Below are positions 15,703 through 24,787 of a DNA stretch of 38,761 bases, one piece after another. The DNA lies in contig JAQGOP010000036.1 in assembly GCA_028293545.1 (NCBI GenBank), forward strand, positions 1-38,761, in the 5' to 3' direction. The number at the start of each line of letters is the position of its first letter. The first letter of the stretch is position 1. This stretch comes from Verrucomicrobiota bacterium. Lineage in GTDB: Bacteria > Verrucomicrobiota > Verrucomicrobiia > Opitutales > Opitutaceae. Under the pieces are notes generated by a model. It had not been told where the DNA came from. It did no database searches and saw only the letters and a list, made by a program, of their open reading frames with translations. The position numbers and the translations under genes were made by a program.

Positions 15703-16053
15703 TTACGGGGCGTACGTGATCGTGCGAACGCCGGCGATGCCGATGATCGTGATCGTCTCACCCTGCGTGTAAGCGCCGGGGTAGGTCTCGTTGGCGACGA
15801 GGTTGAGCGCCTTCACGTAGTTGGCCGAACCAACCAAGCTGCTGAGCGTCACGGAGGAAACACCGTTCTCGAGGTAGTATTGGTCAGCGGCAGCCGACAG
15901 CTGGCGCGCATTGTTCAAGACCGCCTTGTCCTGCGAGGACTGGCGGACCTTCTGGAACGCGGGAATAGCCATCGCGGCCAGAAGCCCGATGATGACAACC
16001 ACGATCATGATTTCGACGAGGGTAAAGCCCTTGGTGGACTGGTTTTGTTTCAT
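15703..16053 (-). CDS. Type IV pilin/type II pseudopilin-like protein
   Basis: 116 residues. The N-terminus carries a prepilin peptidase site, STKG then FTLVEIMIVVVIIG, with Gly at -1, Phe at +1 and Glu at +5, followed by the hydrophobic helix LLAAMAIPAF. The remaining part (AVLNNARQLSAAADQYYLENG) is the short globular region seen in many verrucomicrobial pseudopilins. It stands alone, with its own terminator and no secretion genes nearby. It would be processed by PilD and assembled into a pilus or secretion fibre; which one cannot be told. Confidence 0.92.
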   Translation of the reverse strand: MKQNQSTKGFTLVEIMIVVVIIGLLAAMAIPAFQKVRQSSQDKAVLNNARQLSAAADQYYLENGVSSVTLSSLVGSANYVKALNLVANETYPGAYTQGETITIIGIAGVRTITYAP

Positions 16054-16271
16054 GGAGTATGGATTGGATTATTAGTACACAGGCAAAAGCCCGAGCGGAT
16101 AACCCACCTTCAATAGTTTCCGGCCGCCGATTTCAAGTCCCAACACGGGAATAGTTTAATGTCAAAAAAGGGGTCCGGAACTCCCGAAATTGTCCGCTGC
16201 GTTCGGGGGTTTTCAACTGCGTCCCCACGCTTGACGCCAACCGGCGCATCCGCGTTCTCTTGCGCCCCCTT

Positions 16272-17378
16272 ATGCCTCGCCAAGTTAACGTCGGAATCGT
16301 CGGCTGCGGAAACATCAGCGACGCGTACTTCATTGGCTCGAAGAAATTCGACATCCTGAATCTCGTCGCCTGCGCCGACCTCGACCCAACCCGCGCCCAG
16401 GCCAAGGCCGCCCAATACGGCATCCGCGCCTGTGCCACGGTCGCCGACCTCCTCAACGACCCGGAAGTCGAAATCGTCATCAACCTCACCGTGCCCAAGG
16501 CCCACGCCGATGTGAATATCGCGGCGCTCAATGCCGGCAAACACGCGTATTGCGAAAAACCCTTCGCACTCAATTCCGCCGACGGCGCCGCCGTGCTGGC
16601 CCTCGCGAAATCCAAGAACCTCCTCGTCGGGAGCGCGCCGGATACCTTCCTCGGCTCGGGGATCCAGACCGCCCGCAAGGCCGTCGACGACGGCCTGATC
16701 GGCCGACCCGTCGCCGCCCTCGGTTTCATGATGTGCCGGGGCCACGAGTCGTGGCACCCCAGCCCGCAGTTCTATTATCAAAAAGGCGGCGGCCCGATGT
16801 TCGACATGGGCCCGTACTATCTCACTGCCTTCGTCAACCTGCTCGGTCCCGTGAAACGTGTCGGCGGATCCACTTCCAGCGCCTTCGCCGACCGCCTCAT
16901 CACGAGCCAGCCTTTCAACGGCACCCGGATTCCCGTCGAGACCCCCACGCATCTCACCGGCACGCTGGATTTCGTCAGCGGTGCGACTGCCACGCTCGTG
17001 ATGAGCTTCGACACTTGGACTTACCCGCTGCCGAACATCGTGCTCTTCGGCACCGATAGCACGCTCGAGGTTCCCGACCCGAATAATTTCAGCGGGCCGG
17101 TCCGCCTGCGCAGCGCTGACGGCAAGACGTTCGACGAACTGCCGCACGCGCACGCCTCCGATCGCAGCCGGGGCGCGGGCGTCGCGGATATGGCGTATTC
17201 CGTGATCCGCCGCGCCCGGCCGCATCGCGCGAGCGGCGAACTTGCCGAGCACGTGGTTGAAATCATGGAGTCGTTCGACCAATCCTCCGCGACCGGCCGG
17301 CACGTTACGCTGACCACCACGTGCGAACGTCCCGCCGCCCTGCCCGCCGACCTTCCGTCCAACGTGCTCGATGCCTGA
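16272..17378 (+). CDS. Gfo/Idh/MocA family oxidoreductase
   Basis: 368 residues from the ATG at 16272; an in-frame TTG four codons earlier is less likely. The Rossmann motif VGIVGCGNISDAYF binds NAD(P); the family's HAYCEKPFAL supplies the active-site Lys. FDMGPYYL and GTLDFVSGATATLVMSFD are typical of the C-terminal domain. Members oxidise or reduce sugars and sugar derivatives. The next gene (ThuA-like) follows within 7 bp, a common pairing in carbohydrate-using Verrucomicrobiota and Planctomycetota. The substrate is not identifiable. Confidence 0.93.
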   Translation: MPRQVNVGIVGCGNISDAYFIGSKKFDILNLVACADLDPTRAQAKAAQYGIRACATVADLLNDPEVEIVINLTVPKAHADVNIAALNAGKHAYCEKPFALNSADGAAVLALAKSKNLLVGSAPDTFLGSGIQTARKAVDDGLIGRPVAALGFMMCRGHESWHPSPQFYYQKGGGPMFDMGPYYLTAFVNLLGPVKRVGGSTSSAFADRLITSQPFNGTRIPVETPTHLTGTLDFVSGATATLVMSFDTWTYPLPNIVLFGTDSTLEVPDPNNFSGPVRLRSADGKTFDELPHAHASDRSRGAGVADMAYSVIRRARPHRASGELAEHVVEIMESFDQSSATGRHVTLTTTCERPAALPADLPSNVLDA

Positions 17379-17385
17379 TCTTCCT

Positions 17386-18036
17386 ATGAAAAATGCCCTT
17401 ATCGTCTGGGGTGGCTGGGATGGCCACGAACCAAAACAGTGCGCCGACCTCTTCGCACCCAAGCTCGCGGAGCGCGGGTTCAAGGTCGACGTCTCCGACA
17501 CCCTTGACGTCTTCACCGACGCGAAGCGGATGGCGGATGTTTCGCTGATCGTGCCCATCTGGACCTGCGGCACGCTCACTCCCGAACAGACGAAGGGCGC
17601 CGTCGACGCGGTCCTGGCCGGCGCGGGCATCGCCGGGTTCCATGGCGGCATGTGCGACGCATTTCGCGGGAACACCGACTGGCTTTGGATGACGGGCGGC
17701 CAATTCGTCGCCCACCCGGACAACCTGAAAGAGTACACCATCACGATCGTGAACAAATCCGACCCGATCATGGCCGGGATTTCGGACTTCAAGGTGAAGA
17801 GCGAGCAGTACTACATGCTGACCGACCCGCGGAACGAAGTGCTCGCGACGTCAACGCACAAGTCCGTGAGCGCACCGTGGACGAACGGCGTCGCGATGCC
17901 GTTTGTCTGGAAAAAAGTCCACGGCAAGGGCCGCGTATTTTTCTCTGCGATGGGCCACCAGGCATCCGAGTTTACGACCTATCCGCAGCAGCTGGAAATC
18001 ACGCTGCGCGGCATGGAGTGGGCAGCCCGGAAGTAG
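17386..18036 (+). CDS. ThuA-like domain protein
   Basis: 216 residues from the ATG at 17386; an ATG at 17371, overlapping the previous stop, is an alternative. ThuA features: NALIVWGGWDGHEP, GAGIAGFHGGMCDAFRGN, GGQFVAHPDN, KGRVFFSAMGHQ. The fold is class I glutamine-amidotransferase-like, but no clear Cys-His-Glu triad is evident. ThuA takes part in trehalose/disaccharide use in rhizobia. Its coupling to the Gfo/Idh gene suggests joint action on a keto-sugar or related compound. Confidence 0.9.
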   Translation: MKNALIVWGGWDGHEPKQCADLFAPKLAERGFKVDVSDTLDVFTDAKRMADVSLIVPIWTCGTLTPEQTKGAVDAVLAGAGIAGFHGGMCDAFRGNTDWLWMTGGQFVAHPDNLKEYTITIVNKSDPIMAGISDFKVKSEQYYMLTDPRNEVLATSTHKSVSAPWTNGVAMPFVWKKVHGKGRVFFSAMGHQASEFTTYPQQLEITLRGMEWAARK

Positions 18037-18042
18037 CCCGAA

Positions 18043-18151
18043 GTAGCGTGTAGCGAGTAGCGAGTAGTCGGACCACCACCCTGCGGTAACGGTGCACGAC
18101 TCCCCGGGTCCGGATCCGTCTACTCGCTACCCGCTACTCACTACTCGCTAC
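18043..18151. repeat. Imperfect inverted repeat of GTAGCGAGTAG units
   Basis: The left arm 18043-18067 and right arm 18120-18151 are built from tandem 7- to 8-base units of the GTAGCGAG / CTACTCGC type, in opposite orientation, with a 52-base centre. It lies between the convergent ThuA-like and mannose-1-phosphate guanylyltransferase genes and could fold into a long hairpin. Confidence 0.75.
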
Positions 18152-18159
18152 GTCGGAAA

Positions 18160-18181
18160 GCAGGCGGGCCGCCTGCGCTAC
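18160..18181 (-). repeat. 26-bp dispersed palindromic repeat, copy 2 (diverged)
   Basis: The reverse-orientation core GCAGGCGGGCCGCCTGCGCT followed by AC matches copies 1, 3 and 4; the CGGA end differs by a small insertion. It directly follows the GTAGCGAG inverted repeat and lies just after the stop of the minus-strand guanylyltransferase gene. Confidence 0.75.
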
Positions 18182-18193
18182 TTCGGAGCGCGC

Positions 18194-19258
18194 CTAAAGC
18201 ACGTCCTTTGGCAGCTTCGGCATCAGCTGCTTGATGTCGCCAACCTTGTCCCGGTGGCAGACGAGGATCGCGTCCGGCGTTTCCACCACGACCAAATCGT
18301 TCACGCCGACCAGCGCGATCACGCGGCCGTTGCTCACTGCGATGTTCCGCGAAGCATCCACCGCGACGACATTCCCGCGCGTGGAATTCCCCGCCGCATC
18401 TTCGGTCAGGTGCGACGGCAGTGAAGTCCACAGTCCGACATCGTCCCAGTCGAATTCCGCCAGCATCGTCTCCACCGACGCGGCCTTTTCCATGATCGCG
18501 TAGTCGATGGACACCCGCGGTTCGAGCGTGGGAAAATGGGCCGCCAAAAAGGCCGCGGGATCGCCCCCCGGAAATTCGCGCACGAACGCGGCGAGCGCCG
18601 GTGCGTGCTTTTCCGCTTCCGCGAGGAAGGCGTCGACGCTCCAGACGAACATCCCGGCGTTCCACGCAAACATCCCGCTGGCCAAATAGCGCGCAGCCGT
18701 CGCCGCATCCGGTTTCTCGACGAAGCGCACCACGCGGCGGAATCCCTCGCCGCCCTCGACCGCCCCGCCCATTTCGAGGTAACCGAAACTGGTCGACGCA
18801 TGCCGGGGCTTGATTGCGAAGGTGAGGAGCGACGACGACTTCGAGGCCCGCAACAGCCCCGCGCGCAGCTGCGTCGCGAAGGCCGCGGAATTTCGAATGA
18901 ACGAATCCGCCGGGAGCAGCGCCATCACCGCCTGCGGATCCCGCGCGCGGACCAACCCCGTCGCCAACGCCGCGGCGCAGGCGGTGTCGCGCTTCGCCGG
19001 TTCCGCCACGACCTGACCGGGCGGCAGCACGCCCGCCAACGCCGTCCGCGTGGCTTCAAGCTGCGCGGTGTTGGTGAGGACGAAAATGTGGGAAGGCGGG
19101 ACCACGCCTTCGACGCGCCGCACGGTTTCCTCCACCAAGGTCCGTTCCGAAAGGAGCTTGAGGAGGTGCTTGGGCGTCCGCTGCCGGCTCATGGGCCAGA
19201 ACCGTTCGCCGCTGCCGCCGGCCATGATGCAGACGTAGCCATGGAGAAATTCCTTCAT
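18194..19258 (-). CDS. manC: Mannose-1-phosphate guanylyltransferase
   Basis: 354 residues from the ATG at 19256-19258. The nucleotidyltransferase signature IMAGGSGERFWPMSRQRTPKHL is near the N-terminus, with LLPADSFI, FGYLEMG, VVRFVEKP and WNAGMFVW further on. It makes GDP-mannose from mannose-1-phosphate and GTP for polysaccharide or glycan synthesis. The usual bifunctional C-terminal isomerase domain is absent, so this is the short form. It is convergent with the ThuA-like gene and has no operon partner in view. Confidence 0.93.
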   Translation of the reverse strand: MKEFLHGYVCIMAGGSGERFWPMSRQRTPKHLLKLLSERTLVEETVRRVEGVVPPSHIFVLTNTAQLEATRTALAGVLPPGQVVAEPAKRDTACAAALATGLVRARDPQAVMALLPADSFIRNSAAFATQLRAGLLRASKSSSLLTFAIKPRHASTSFGYLEMGGAVEGGEGFRRVVRFVEKPDAATAARYLASGMFAWNAGMFVWSVDAFLAEAEKHAPALAAFVREFPGGDPAAFLAAHFPTLEPRVSIDYAIMEKAASVETMLAEFDWDDVGLWTSLPSHLTEDAAGNSTRGNVVAVDASRNIAVSNGRVIALVGVNDLVVVETPDAILVCHRDKVGDIKQLMPKLPKDVL

Positions 19259-19585
19259 GAAGAGCGAAGGCTGGGGTCGATCGGGGAAAGTTGAAAGTTG
19301 AAAGCCCACGAATCTCCTCTTCCCGCGTGCCCTCTGGGACAAAGATCCGGAGATCGACTCGGGACACCCGGCTTCCTCGGACCGAACTCGGATTGTCTCC
19401 TGTAAGATAAATTTCGACGGCTTGGAATCAGCGGCGATCGGCGGATTCCGCGGGAAAAATTTCGCTCCCTTTCAACTTTGGTTCGAACCCTCACAAGCGA
19501 TTCCCGATTTCCGCCTGATTGTTCGTCCATCCTGCCCTTGCCTCACCCGCGGCAGTTCGTTTCTCCTCCACCCGCAATCCTCTCC
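19259..19585. other. Divergent intergenic region, manC / rhamnosidase
   Basis: This 327-bp spacer probably holds promoters for both genes. It contains a short AAGTTGAA tandem (19286-19304) and CTTTCAACTTT near 19469, which can pair with it. No gene or clear operator is seen. The frame of the rhamnosidase is open across part of it, but without family match. Confidence 0.4.
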
Positions 19586-22279
19586 ATGGCCATCCCCACC
19601 CTCGCTGCCCAACTGCGTTGCAACCTGCTCGATAACCCGCTCGGCGTCCACGACGCCACTCCCCGCCTCAGCTGGCGGGTCGAGAGCGATGGACGCCGCG
19701 GCGCGCGCCAGGCCGCGTACCGCATCGTGGTTTCGACGCAGCGCAACGGCCCCGCCAACCTGTGGGACAGCGGGCGTGTCAAATCCGACGCGACGACCCA
19801 GATCGCCTATGCGGGCAATGCGCTCACCTCCCGCCAGCGCGCGTGGTGGCGCGTGGAAATCTGGGACGAGAAAAACCGCCGCAGCGAAAGCGCGCCGGCG
19901 TACTGGGAAGCCGGCCTGCTCACGCGCGGCGATTGGAAGGGAAATTGGATCGGCGCCGCGCTCGCCGGCGGTCCCGAAACCGGCGCGCCGAGCCCGTTCC
20001 TCCGCACAATTTTCAACGTCGGGAAAAAAGTCGCCTCGGCCCGCCTCTACGCAACCGCCCTCGGCCTCTACGAATTTCACCTCAACGGTCAGCGCATCGG
20101 CAACGATGTCTTCACGCCGGGTTGGACCGAATACAAGAAACGCGTCCAGTACCAGGTCTACGACGTCACCACCCAGCTGCGCGCCGGCGCCAACGCCGCG
20201 GGCGCCATCCTGGGCGATGGCTGGTACTGCGGCCATCTGGGCTGGCGCGAACGGAATTATTACGGCGAACGCCCGCACCTCCTCGCGCAGATCGTGATCA
20301 CGTTCACCGACGGATCGACGCAGACGGTGACCACAGACGGTGCCTGGAAAACCTCCTTCGGCCCGATCGTGGAAAGCGACATGATCCATGGCGAAGCCTA
20401 CGATGCCCGGCGTGAAATGCGCGGCTGGGCCGAACCCGGCTTCGAGGACAGCACGTGGCTGCCGGTGGCGCGTTTCGACGATCCCGGCATTGATCTCGCG
20501 GAGACGCTCGGGCCCACCGTGCGCGCGACGCAGGAGCTTAAGCCGATCGCGCCGCCGGTGAAACACAGCATCTGGCCCGCGCCCGTCTGGGTTTTCGACC
20601 TGGGCCAAAACATGGTCGGCCGCGTCCGCCTCCACGTCCGCGGCAAGCCGGGCCAGCTGATCCGGCTGCGTTTCGCCGAGATGCTCAACGCCGATGGCAC
20701 CCTCTACACCGAGAACCTGCGCGCCGCGCGTCAGACCGACCACTACACGCTCCGCGGCGACCCGCGCGGGGAAACCTGGGAGCCGCGTTTCACCTTTCAC
20801 GGCTTCCGCTACGTCGAGGTGTATGGTCACCCCGACACCCTGCTGCCCGACGCCGTGATCGGGGTCGTGCTGCACAGCAACACCCCGCGCACCGGCACCT
20901 TCTCGTGCAACGATCGCCTCATCAACCAGCTTCAGAGCAACATCGACTGGGGCCAGCGCGGCAATTTCCTCGAGGTCCCGACGGATTGCCCGCAACGCAA
21001 CGAACGCCTCGGTTGGATGGGCGACGCGCAGGTTTTCTCCCGCACGGCGGCGTGGAATCGCGATGTCGGTTCCTTCTTCCGGAAATGGCAGCGCGACATC
21101 GCCGACGCACAGGGCGCCGAGGGCGAAATGCCGTCGATCGCGCCGCACATCGAAGGGGTCGGCCCCGATGGCGGCCCCGCCTGGGCGGATGCAGCCGTGA
21201 TCTGCCCGTGGACGATGTACCTCTGCTACGGCGACAAGGAGCTGCTCGCGCAGCATTTCGATTCGTTGACGCGTTTCATCGGCTACATGGAAGCGAAGGC
21301 GAAGGAGCTCGTCCGCTCGCATCCCGACACCAACGTCTGGCACGGCTACGGCGACTGGCTCGCGCTCGACGGCAGCGGAAATGTTTTCGGCAACACGCCG
21401 AAGGACCTGATCGGCACGGCGATGTTTGCGTACAGCACCACGCTGGTCGCGAAAATGGCCCGCGTGCTCGGCCGCGCCAAGGAAGCGGCGCGTTACGACC
21501 GGCTCGCGGAACGTATCCGCAAGGCCTATCAAAAACGCTTCCTCACCAGCGACGGCGTTGCGACCGGCCTGACCCAGACCAGCTACGTGCTCACGCTCCA
21601 GTTCGACCTCGCGCCGGAAAATCTTCGCCCAAAACTTCTCGCCGAACTCGTGCGCGACATCGAGCAGCGCGGCAACAAGCTCACGACCGGATTTGTCGGC
21701 GCCTCGTACCTGCCGCACGTGCTCTCGCGCTTCGGGCGTTTTGACCTGGCCTACAAGCTTCTCCACCAGAAGGCCTGGCCGTCGTGGCTTTACGCCGTCA
21801 CGCAGGGCGCGACCACGATCTGGGAACGCTGGGATGGCTGGACGCAGGAAAAAGGTTTCCAGGACAAGGGCATGAACTCCTTCAACCACTACGCCTACGG
21901 CGCGATCGGCTCGTGGCTCTACGCGGTGGTGGCCGGCGTGGATATCGACCCGGCTCACCCGGGCTACAAGCACATCATCCTCGAGCCGCATCCCGGCGGT
22001 GAACTCACCTCGGCGCGCGGCACGCTGCAAAGCATGCACGGGGAAATCCTGAGCGCGTGGAAGCTGCGGGAAGGCCGTTTCGAATGGGAAGTCATCGTCC
22101 CACCGAACACGACCGCGACCGCGCGCTTCCCGGTGCCCAAGGGCGCGAAGATCCGCGAGGGGAAGAAATCGCTCGCCGCGTCCGCCGGCATTTCAGGCGC
22201 CAAGGCCGGGGGCACGACGTGCACGCTCGCGGCCGGGCACTATAAATTCACGGCGACGTGGAAGCCGGCGACGAAGTAA
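19586..22279 (+). CDS. Alpha-L-rhamnosidase, GH78
   Basis: 897 residues from the ATG at 19586. It starts with the beta-sandwich domain (LRCNLLDNPLGVHDATPRLSW), then the Bac_rhamnosid_N region (LYATALGLYEFHLNGQRIG, FTPGWTEY) and the (alpha/alpha)6 catalytic domain. Key motifs are DCPQRNERLGWMGDAQ, which carries the likely general acid Glu, and TIWERWDGW, which carries the likely general base Glu; a C-terminal beta domain follows. It removes terminal alpha-L-rhamnose from glycans or plant glycosides by inversion. No signal peptide is seen, so it probably acts in the cytoplasm on imported oligosaccharides. Confidence 0.95.
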   Translation: MAIPTLAAQLRCNLLDNPLGVHDATPRLSWRVESDGRRGARQAAYRIVVSTQRNGPANLWDSGRVKSDATTQIAYAGNALTSRQRAWWRVEIWDEKNRRSESAPAYWEAGLLTRGDWKGNWIGAALAGGPETGAPSPFLRTIFNVGKKVASARLYATALGLYEFHLNGQRIGNDVFTPGWTEYKKRVQYQVYDVTTQLRAGANAAGAILGDGWYCGHLGWRERNYYGERPHLLAQIVITFTDGSTQTVTTDGAWKTSFGPIVESDMIHGEAYDARREMRGWAEPGFEDSTWLPVARFDDPGIDLAETLGPTVRATQELKPIAPPVKHSIWPAPVWVFDLGQNMVGRVRLHVRGKPGQLIRLRFAEMLNADGTLYTENLRAARQTDHYTLRGDPRGETWEPRFTFHGFRYVEVYGHPDTLLPDAVIGVVLHSNTPRTGTFSCNDRLINQLQSNIDWGQRGNFLEVPTDCPQRNERLGWMGDAQVFSRTAAWNRDVGSFFRKWQRDIADAQGAEGEMPSIAPHIEGVGPDGGPAWADAAVICPWTMYLCYGDKELLAQHFDSLTRFIGYMEAKAKELVRSHPDTNVWHGYGDWLALDGSGNVFGNTPKDLIGTAMFAYSTTLVAKMARVLGRAKEAARYDRLAERIRKAYQKRFLTSDGVATGLTQTSYVLTLQFDLAPENLRPKLLAELVRDIEQRGNKLTTGFVGASYLPHVLSRFGRFDLAYKLLHQKAWPSWLYAVTQGATTIWERWDGWTQEKGFQDKGMNSFNHYAYGAIGSWLYAVVAGVDIDPAHPGYKHIILEPHPGGELTSARGTLQSMHGEILSAWKLREGRFEWEVIVPPNTTATARFPVPKGAKIREGKKSLAASAGISGAKAGGTTCTLAAGHYKFTATWKPATK

Positions 22280-22371
22280 GCGCCCGAAGAAACCAAACCC
22301 GGTCGACCGGCTCAGGGTTTCCGACCGCGCCTCGCGGAGAAATCGCGCCACCCACCACCCCCTCGATCCGG

Positions 22372-23370
22372 TCAACCGCTCATCTTCACGACGATCTTCC
22401 CGAACTGCCCGCCCCGCTCCATCAGGTCGAAGGCCTCGGCGCCTCGGTCAAATGGGAATACGTCGCTGACAATGGGCTTGAGCCGATGCGTCGTCACGTA
22501 CTGCGCCATCGACGCGAATTCCCCCGGCGTGCCCATCGTCGAACCGAGCACTGAAAGCTGCCGCCAGAAAATTTTTCGCAGCGTGAGCGCGGACGGATTG
22601 CCGCGGGTCGCGCCGTAACAGACCAGTCTTCCACCCGGCAAAGTAAGGTCGATGAGATCCCCGAACCCGTCTCCGCCGGCGCTATCGATGATGACGTTGA
22701 ACCCGCCTGATTTCTTGAGCAGCGCCGGAGCCCAGCCCGCCTCGCTGTAGTTTTGGCCGTCCTTCGCACCAAGTTTCACCGCGCGCGCAATTTTGTCGGC
22801 ACTGCTCGATGTCACCCAGACCTCAGCGCCGTGCGTGACCGAAAACAACAGCGCGAGCAGCGCAACCCCGCCGCCAATCCCCGTGATCAATACGCGATCC
22901 TCGGGCAAAACGCCCGCCCGGCTCACGATGGCCCGCCAGGCGGTCAAGCCGCCCAGCGGAAGCGCCGCGGCTTCCTCCCAGGAAAGATGCGCCGGCTTGG
23001 GCGTCAACTGGGTGACCGGCACCGACACTTTTTCGGCGAGCGTGCCCTCCCGCGGCAAGCCGAGGATGGAAAAATTGCTGCCCTGCGCGTCGGGATTCGA
23101 ACCCCAGTCGAGCGAGGGATTGATGATGATGTCCCGACCGACCCAGCCCGCATCCACGCCGGGACCCACGGCCACGACCACGCCCGCGCCATCGGAGCCC
23201 GGGATGCACGGCCATTTCAAACCCGCGTATTGCCCCAGCTTGATCCACAGGTCGCGGTGATTGAGCGCCGCGGCTCGGATCCCGACGACCACTTCACCGG
23301 CTGCCGCCTGCGGCTCGGCTACGTCCGAAATTTTCAAGGCGTTGACCCCGGTCAGTTGAATCGCGCGCAT
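22372..23370 (-). CDS. Zinc-free quinone oxidoreductase-like MDR protein
   Basis: 332 residues from the ATG at 23368-23370. It is a medium-chain dehydrogenase/reductase: GroES-like N-domain (ALNHRDLWIKLGQY, PCIPGSDGAGVVVAVG), then a Rossmann domain with VLITGIGGGVALLAL. The catalytic zinc Cys is replaced (ALNHRD), and the four-Cys structural zinc lobe is missing, so it belongs to the quinone oxidoreductase side of the family and uses NADPH without zinc. It stands alone, convergent with the rhamnosidase. Confidence 0.9.
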   Translation of the reverse strand: MRAIQLTGVNALKISDVAEPQAAAGEVVVGIRAAALNHRDLWIKLGQYAGLKWPCIPGSDGAGVVVAVGPGVDAGWVGRDIIINPSLDWGSNPDAQGSNFSILGLPREGTLAEKVSVPVTQLTPKPAHLSWEEAAALPLGGLTAWRAIVSRAGVLPEDRVLITGIGGGVALLALLFSVTHGAEVWVTSSSADKIARAVKLGAKDGQNYSEAGWAPALLKKSGGFNVIIDSAGGDGFGDLIDLTLPGGRLVCYGATRGNPSALTLRKIFWRQLSVLGSTMGTPGEFASMAQYVTTHRLKPIVSDVFPFDRGAEAFDLMERGGQFGKIVVKMSG

Positions 23371-23418
23371 GACGAAGCGTGGATATAATTCCAGGGAAAT
23401 CAAAGAGCAGATTGCAAA

Positions 23419-23674
23419 GTAGCGCAGGCGGCCCGCCTGCTCCGAGGATTGGGGGACGTGGGAATTTGAACAGAAGGCAACGAAGGTAACAAAGAGGTTC
23501 AGGTCAGCAGGATCGTTCGTGGCCCTAAACGATCCAGGTTCCGAGGGCTTCCAATCCCACCGTCAAGGGCACGCCCGGTCGCGCGAACCTGAACCTCTTC
23601 GTTACCTTCATTGCCTTCTGTTCAAAATGCATTGGATGGTTTCGATCCCGGAGCAGGCGGGCCGCCTGCGCTAC
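23419..23674. repeat. 256-bp nested inverted repeat
   Basis: The outer arms are two identical copies of the 26-bp palindromic repeat facing each other (23419-23444 and 23649-23674). The inner arms 23465-23504 and 23587-23626 are 40 bp long and match as reverse complements at 38 of 40 positions (TTTGAACAGAAGGCAA... in the left arm). The spacers on the two sides are 20 and 22 bp. A smaller GGATCGTT/AACGATCC hairpin sits in the centre. It fills the intergenic space between the oxidoreductase and the pseudouridine synthase and could fold back as a whole, in a MITE- or BIME-like way. Confidence 0.85.
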
Positions 23675-23719
23675 TTTCTTCGACTCGCGCTGGCCCCGGT
23701 TGGGTCGCAACGTTCGCCC

Positions 23720-24298
23720 GTGTTGCTCGCCTTGCACAAGCCGTACGGCGTCCTCTCCCAATTCACGCCCGAACCAGGCTCGAAGTGGCGGACGCTCGCG
23801 GACTTTGCCCTGCCCCCAAATGTTTACGCCCTCGGACGCCTCGATGCAGATTCCGAGGGCTTGCTGCTCCTGAGCGACGAACCCGGCCTGAACTCCCGCC
23901 TGCTTGACCCCATCCACGCTCACCGCCGCGAGTACTGGGTCCAAGTCGAGGGAGAGCCCGATCCCGCTGCGATCGCCGCGCTCGCGGCCGGTGGAATCTC
24001 GATCGCTGGCTATCGCACCCTGCCCTCCCGCGTTCGCCTCCTCGACTCCGCGCCCGCGATCGGTCCGCGCGATCCGCCGATCCGCGTTCGCAAAACCATT
24101 CCGGACCGGTGGCTCTCGATCGAATTGATCGAAGGAAAAAACCGGCAGGTTCGACGGATGACCGCAGTCATGGGCCATCCGACCTTGCGGCTGGTCCGCG
24201 CACGCATCGGTGGCTTCGAGCTCGGAAAACTCGCGCCGGGCGCCTGGCGCGAGTTGAGCCCGGCCGAACGCGCCGAGGTATTCGATTCCGGCCGATAG
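23720..24298 (+). CDS. Large-subunit-type pseudouridine synthase, RluE-like
   Basis: 192 residues from a GTG at 23720. The longer open frame upstream runs through repeat DNA and is not likely coding. It matches the RsuA/RluB/E/F family: LLALHKPYGVLSQFTPEPG, then YALGRLDADSEGLLLLSDE with the catalytic Asp in GRLDADS, YWVQVEGEPDP, RDPPIRVRKTIPDRWL and EGKNRQVRRMTAVMGHPTLRLVR. This combination is closest to RluE, which modifies U2457 of E. coli 23S rRNA. There is no S4 domain, as in RluE. Confidence 0.9.
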   Translation: MLLALHKPYGVLSQFTPEPGSKWRTLADFALPPNVYALGRLDADSEGLLLLSDEPGLNSRLLDPIHAHRREYWVQVEGEPDPAAIAALAAGGISIAGYRTLPSRVRLLDSAPAIGPRDPPIRVRKTIPDRWLSIELIEGKNRQVRRMTAVMGHPTLRLVRARIGGFELGKLAPGAWRELSPAERAEVFDSGR

Positions 24299-24302
24299 CC
24301 GG

Positions 24303-24728
24303 TTAAACGAGTTTGGCGTCGAGCGTGATTTCCGCCTTCAGCAGGCGGGAAATGGGACAGCCCGCCTTCGCACCCGCCGCGATCGCCGCGAACTTGTCGG
24401 CGGCGATGCCGGGGACTTTCGCCGTCGTTTCCAGGTGAACCGTCGTCACGGTCCAGCTGGTCGTCGGAAGATTTTCCATCGTCACCGTGGCCGTGGTCTT
24501 CAATTCGTCCGCCGTGAATCCCGCCTGCTGCAGCGCGAGCGACAGCGCCATCGTGAAACAGCCGGCGTGCGCCGCGCCGATCAGTTCCTCGGGATTGGTG
24601 CCGCGGGCGTTTTCAAAGCGGGTGGAAAAAGAATACGGCGCCGACGAGAGCACGCCGCTCTCGGTTGAGATTGTGCCTTTGCCCTTGGCGAGATCGCCGT
24701 TCCAGACAGCAGATGCTTTTCTTTTCAT
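24303..24728 (-). CDS. OsmC-family peroxidase-like protein
   Basis: 141 residues from the ATG at 24726-24728. OsmC features: [17 protein letters not shown] at the start, the catalytic-type Cys in [12 protein letters not shown] and the second Cys in [12 protein letters not shown], with [11 protein letters not shown] between the halves. OsmC reduces organic hydroperoxides with its Cys pair. It is convergent with the pseudouridine synthase, with only 4 bp between the stops. It may be co-transcribed with the nitroreductase, old yellow enzyme and GNAT genes upstream. Confidence 0.93.
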   Translation of the reverse strand: MKRKASAVWNGDLAKGKGTISTESGVLSSAPYSFSTRFENARGTNPEELIGAAHAGCFTMALSLALQQAGFTADELKTTATVTMENLPTTSWTVTTVHLETTAKVPGIAADKFAAIAAGAKAGCPISRLLKAEITLDAKLV

Positions 24729-24787
24729 GGGTTCGAGAGGTTGGGATCCGATTGAGTTTACTGACAAAATTCACGCCAGGCCTGCGG

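Noticed and set aside
18040..18190. CRISPR-like array from repeated GTAGCGAG units
   Set aside because: Units are 7-8 bases, contiguous and arranged as an inverted repeat, with no spacers and no cas genes nearby.
19472..22039. 855-codon open frame on the minus strand across the rhamnosidase gene
   Set aside because: Antisense to a complete GH78 enzyme. Its translation has the low-complexity look of a mirrored frame and no recognisable motif.
22280..22371. AAACCC/GGGTTT pairing after the rhamnosidase as a terminator
   Set aside because: Only a 6-bp outer stem and no T-run; too weak to call.
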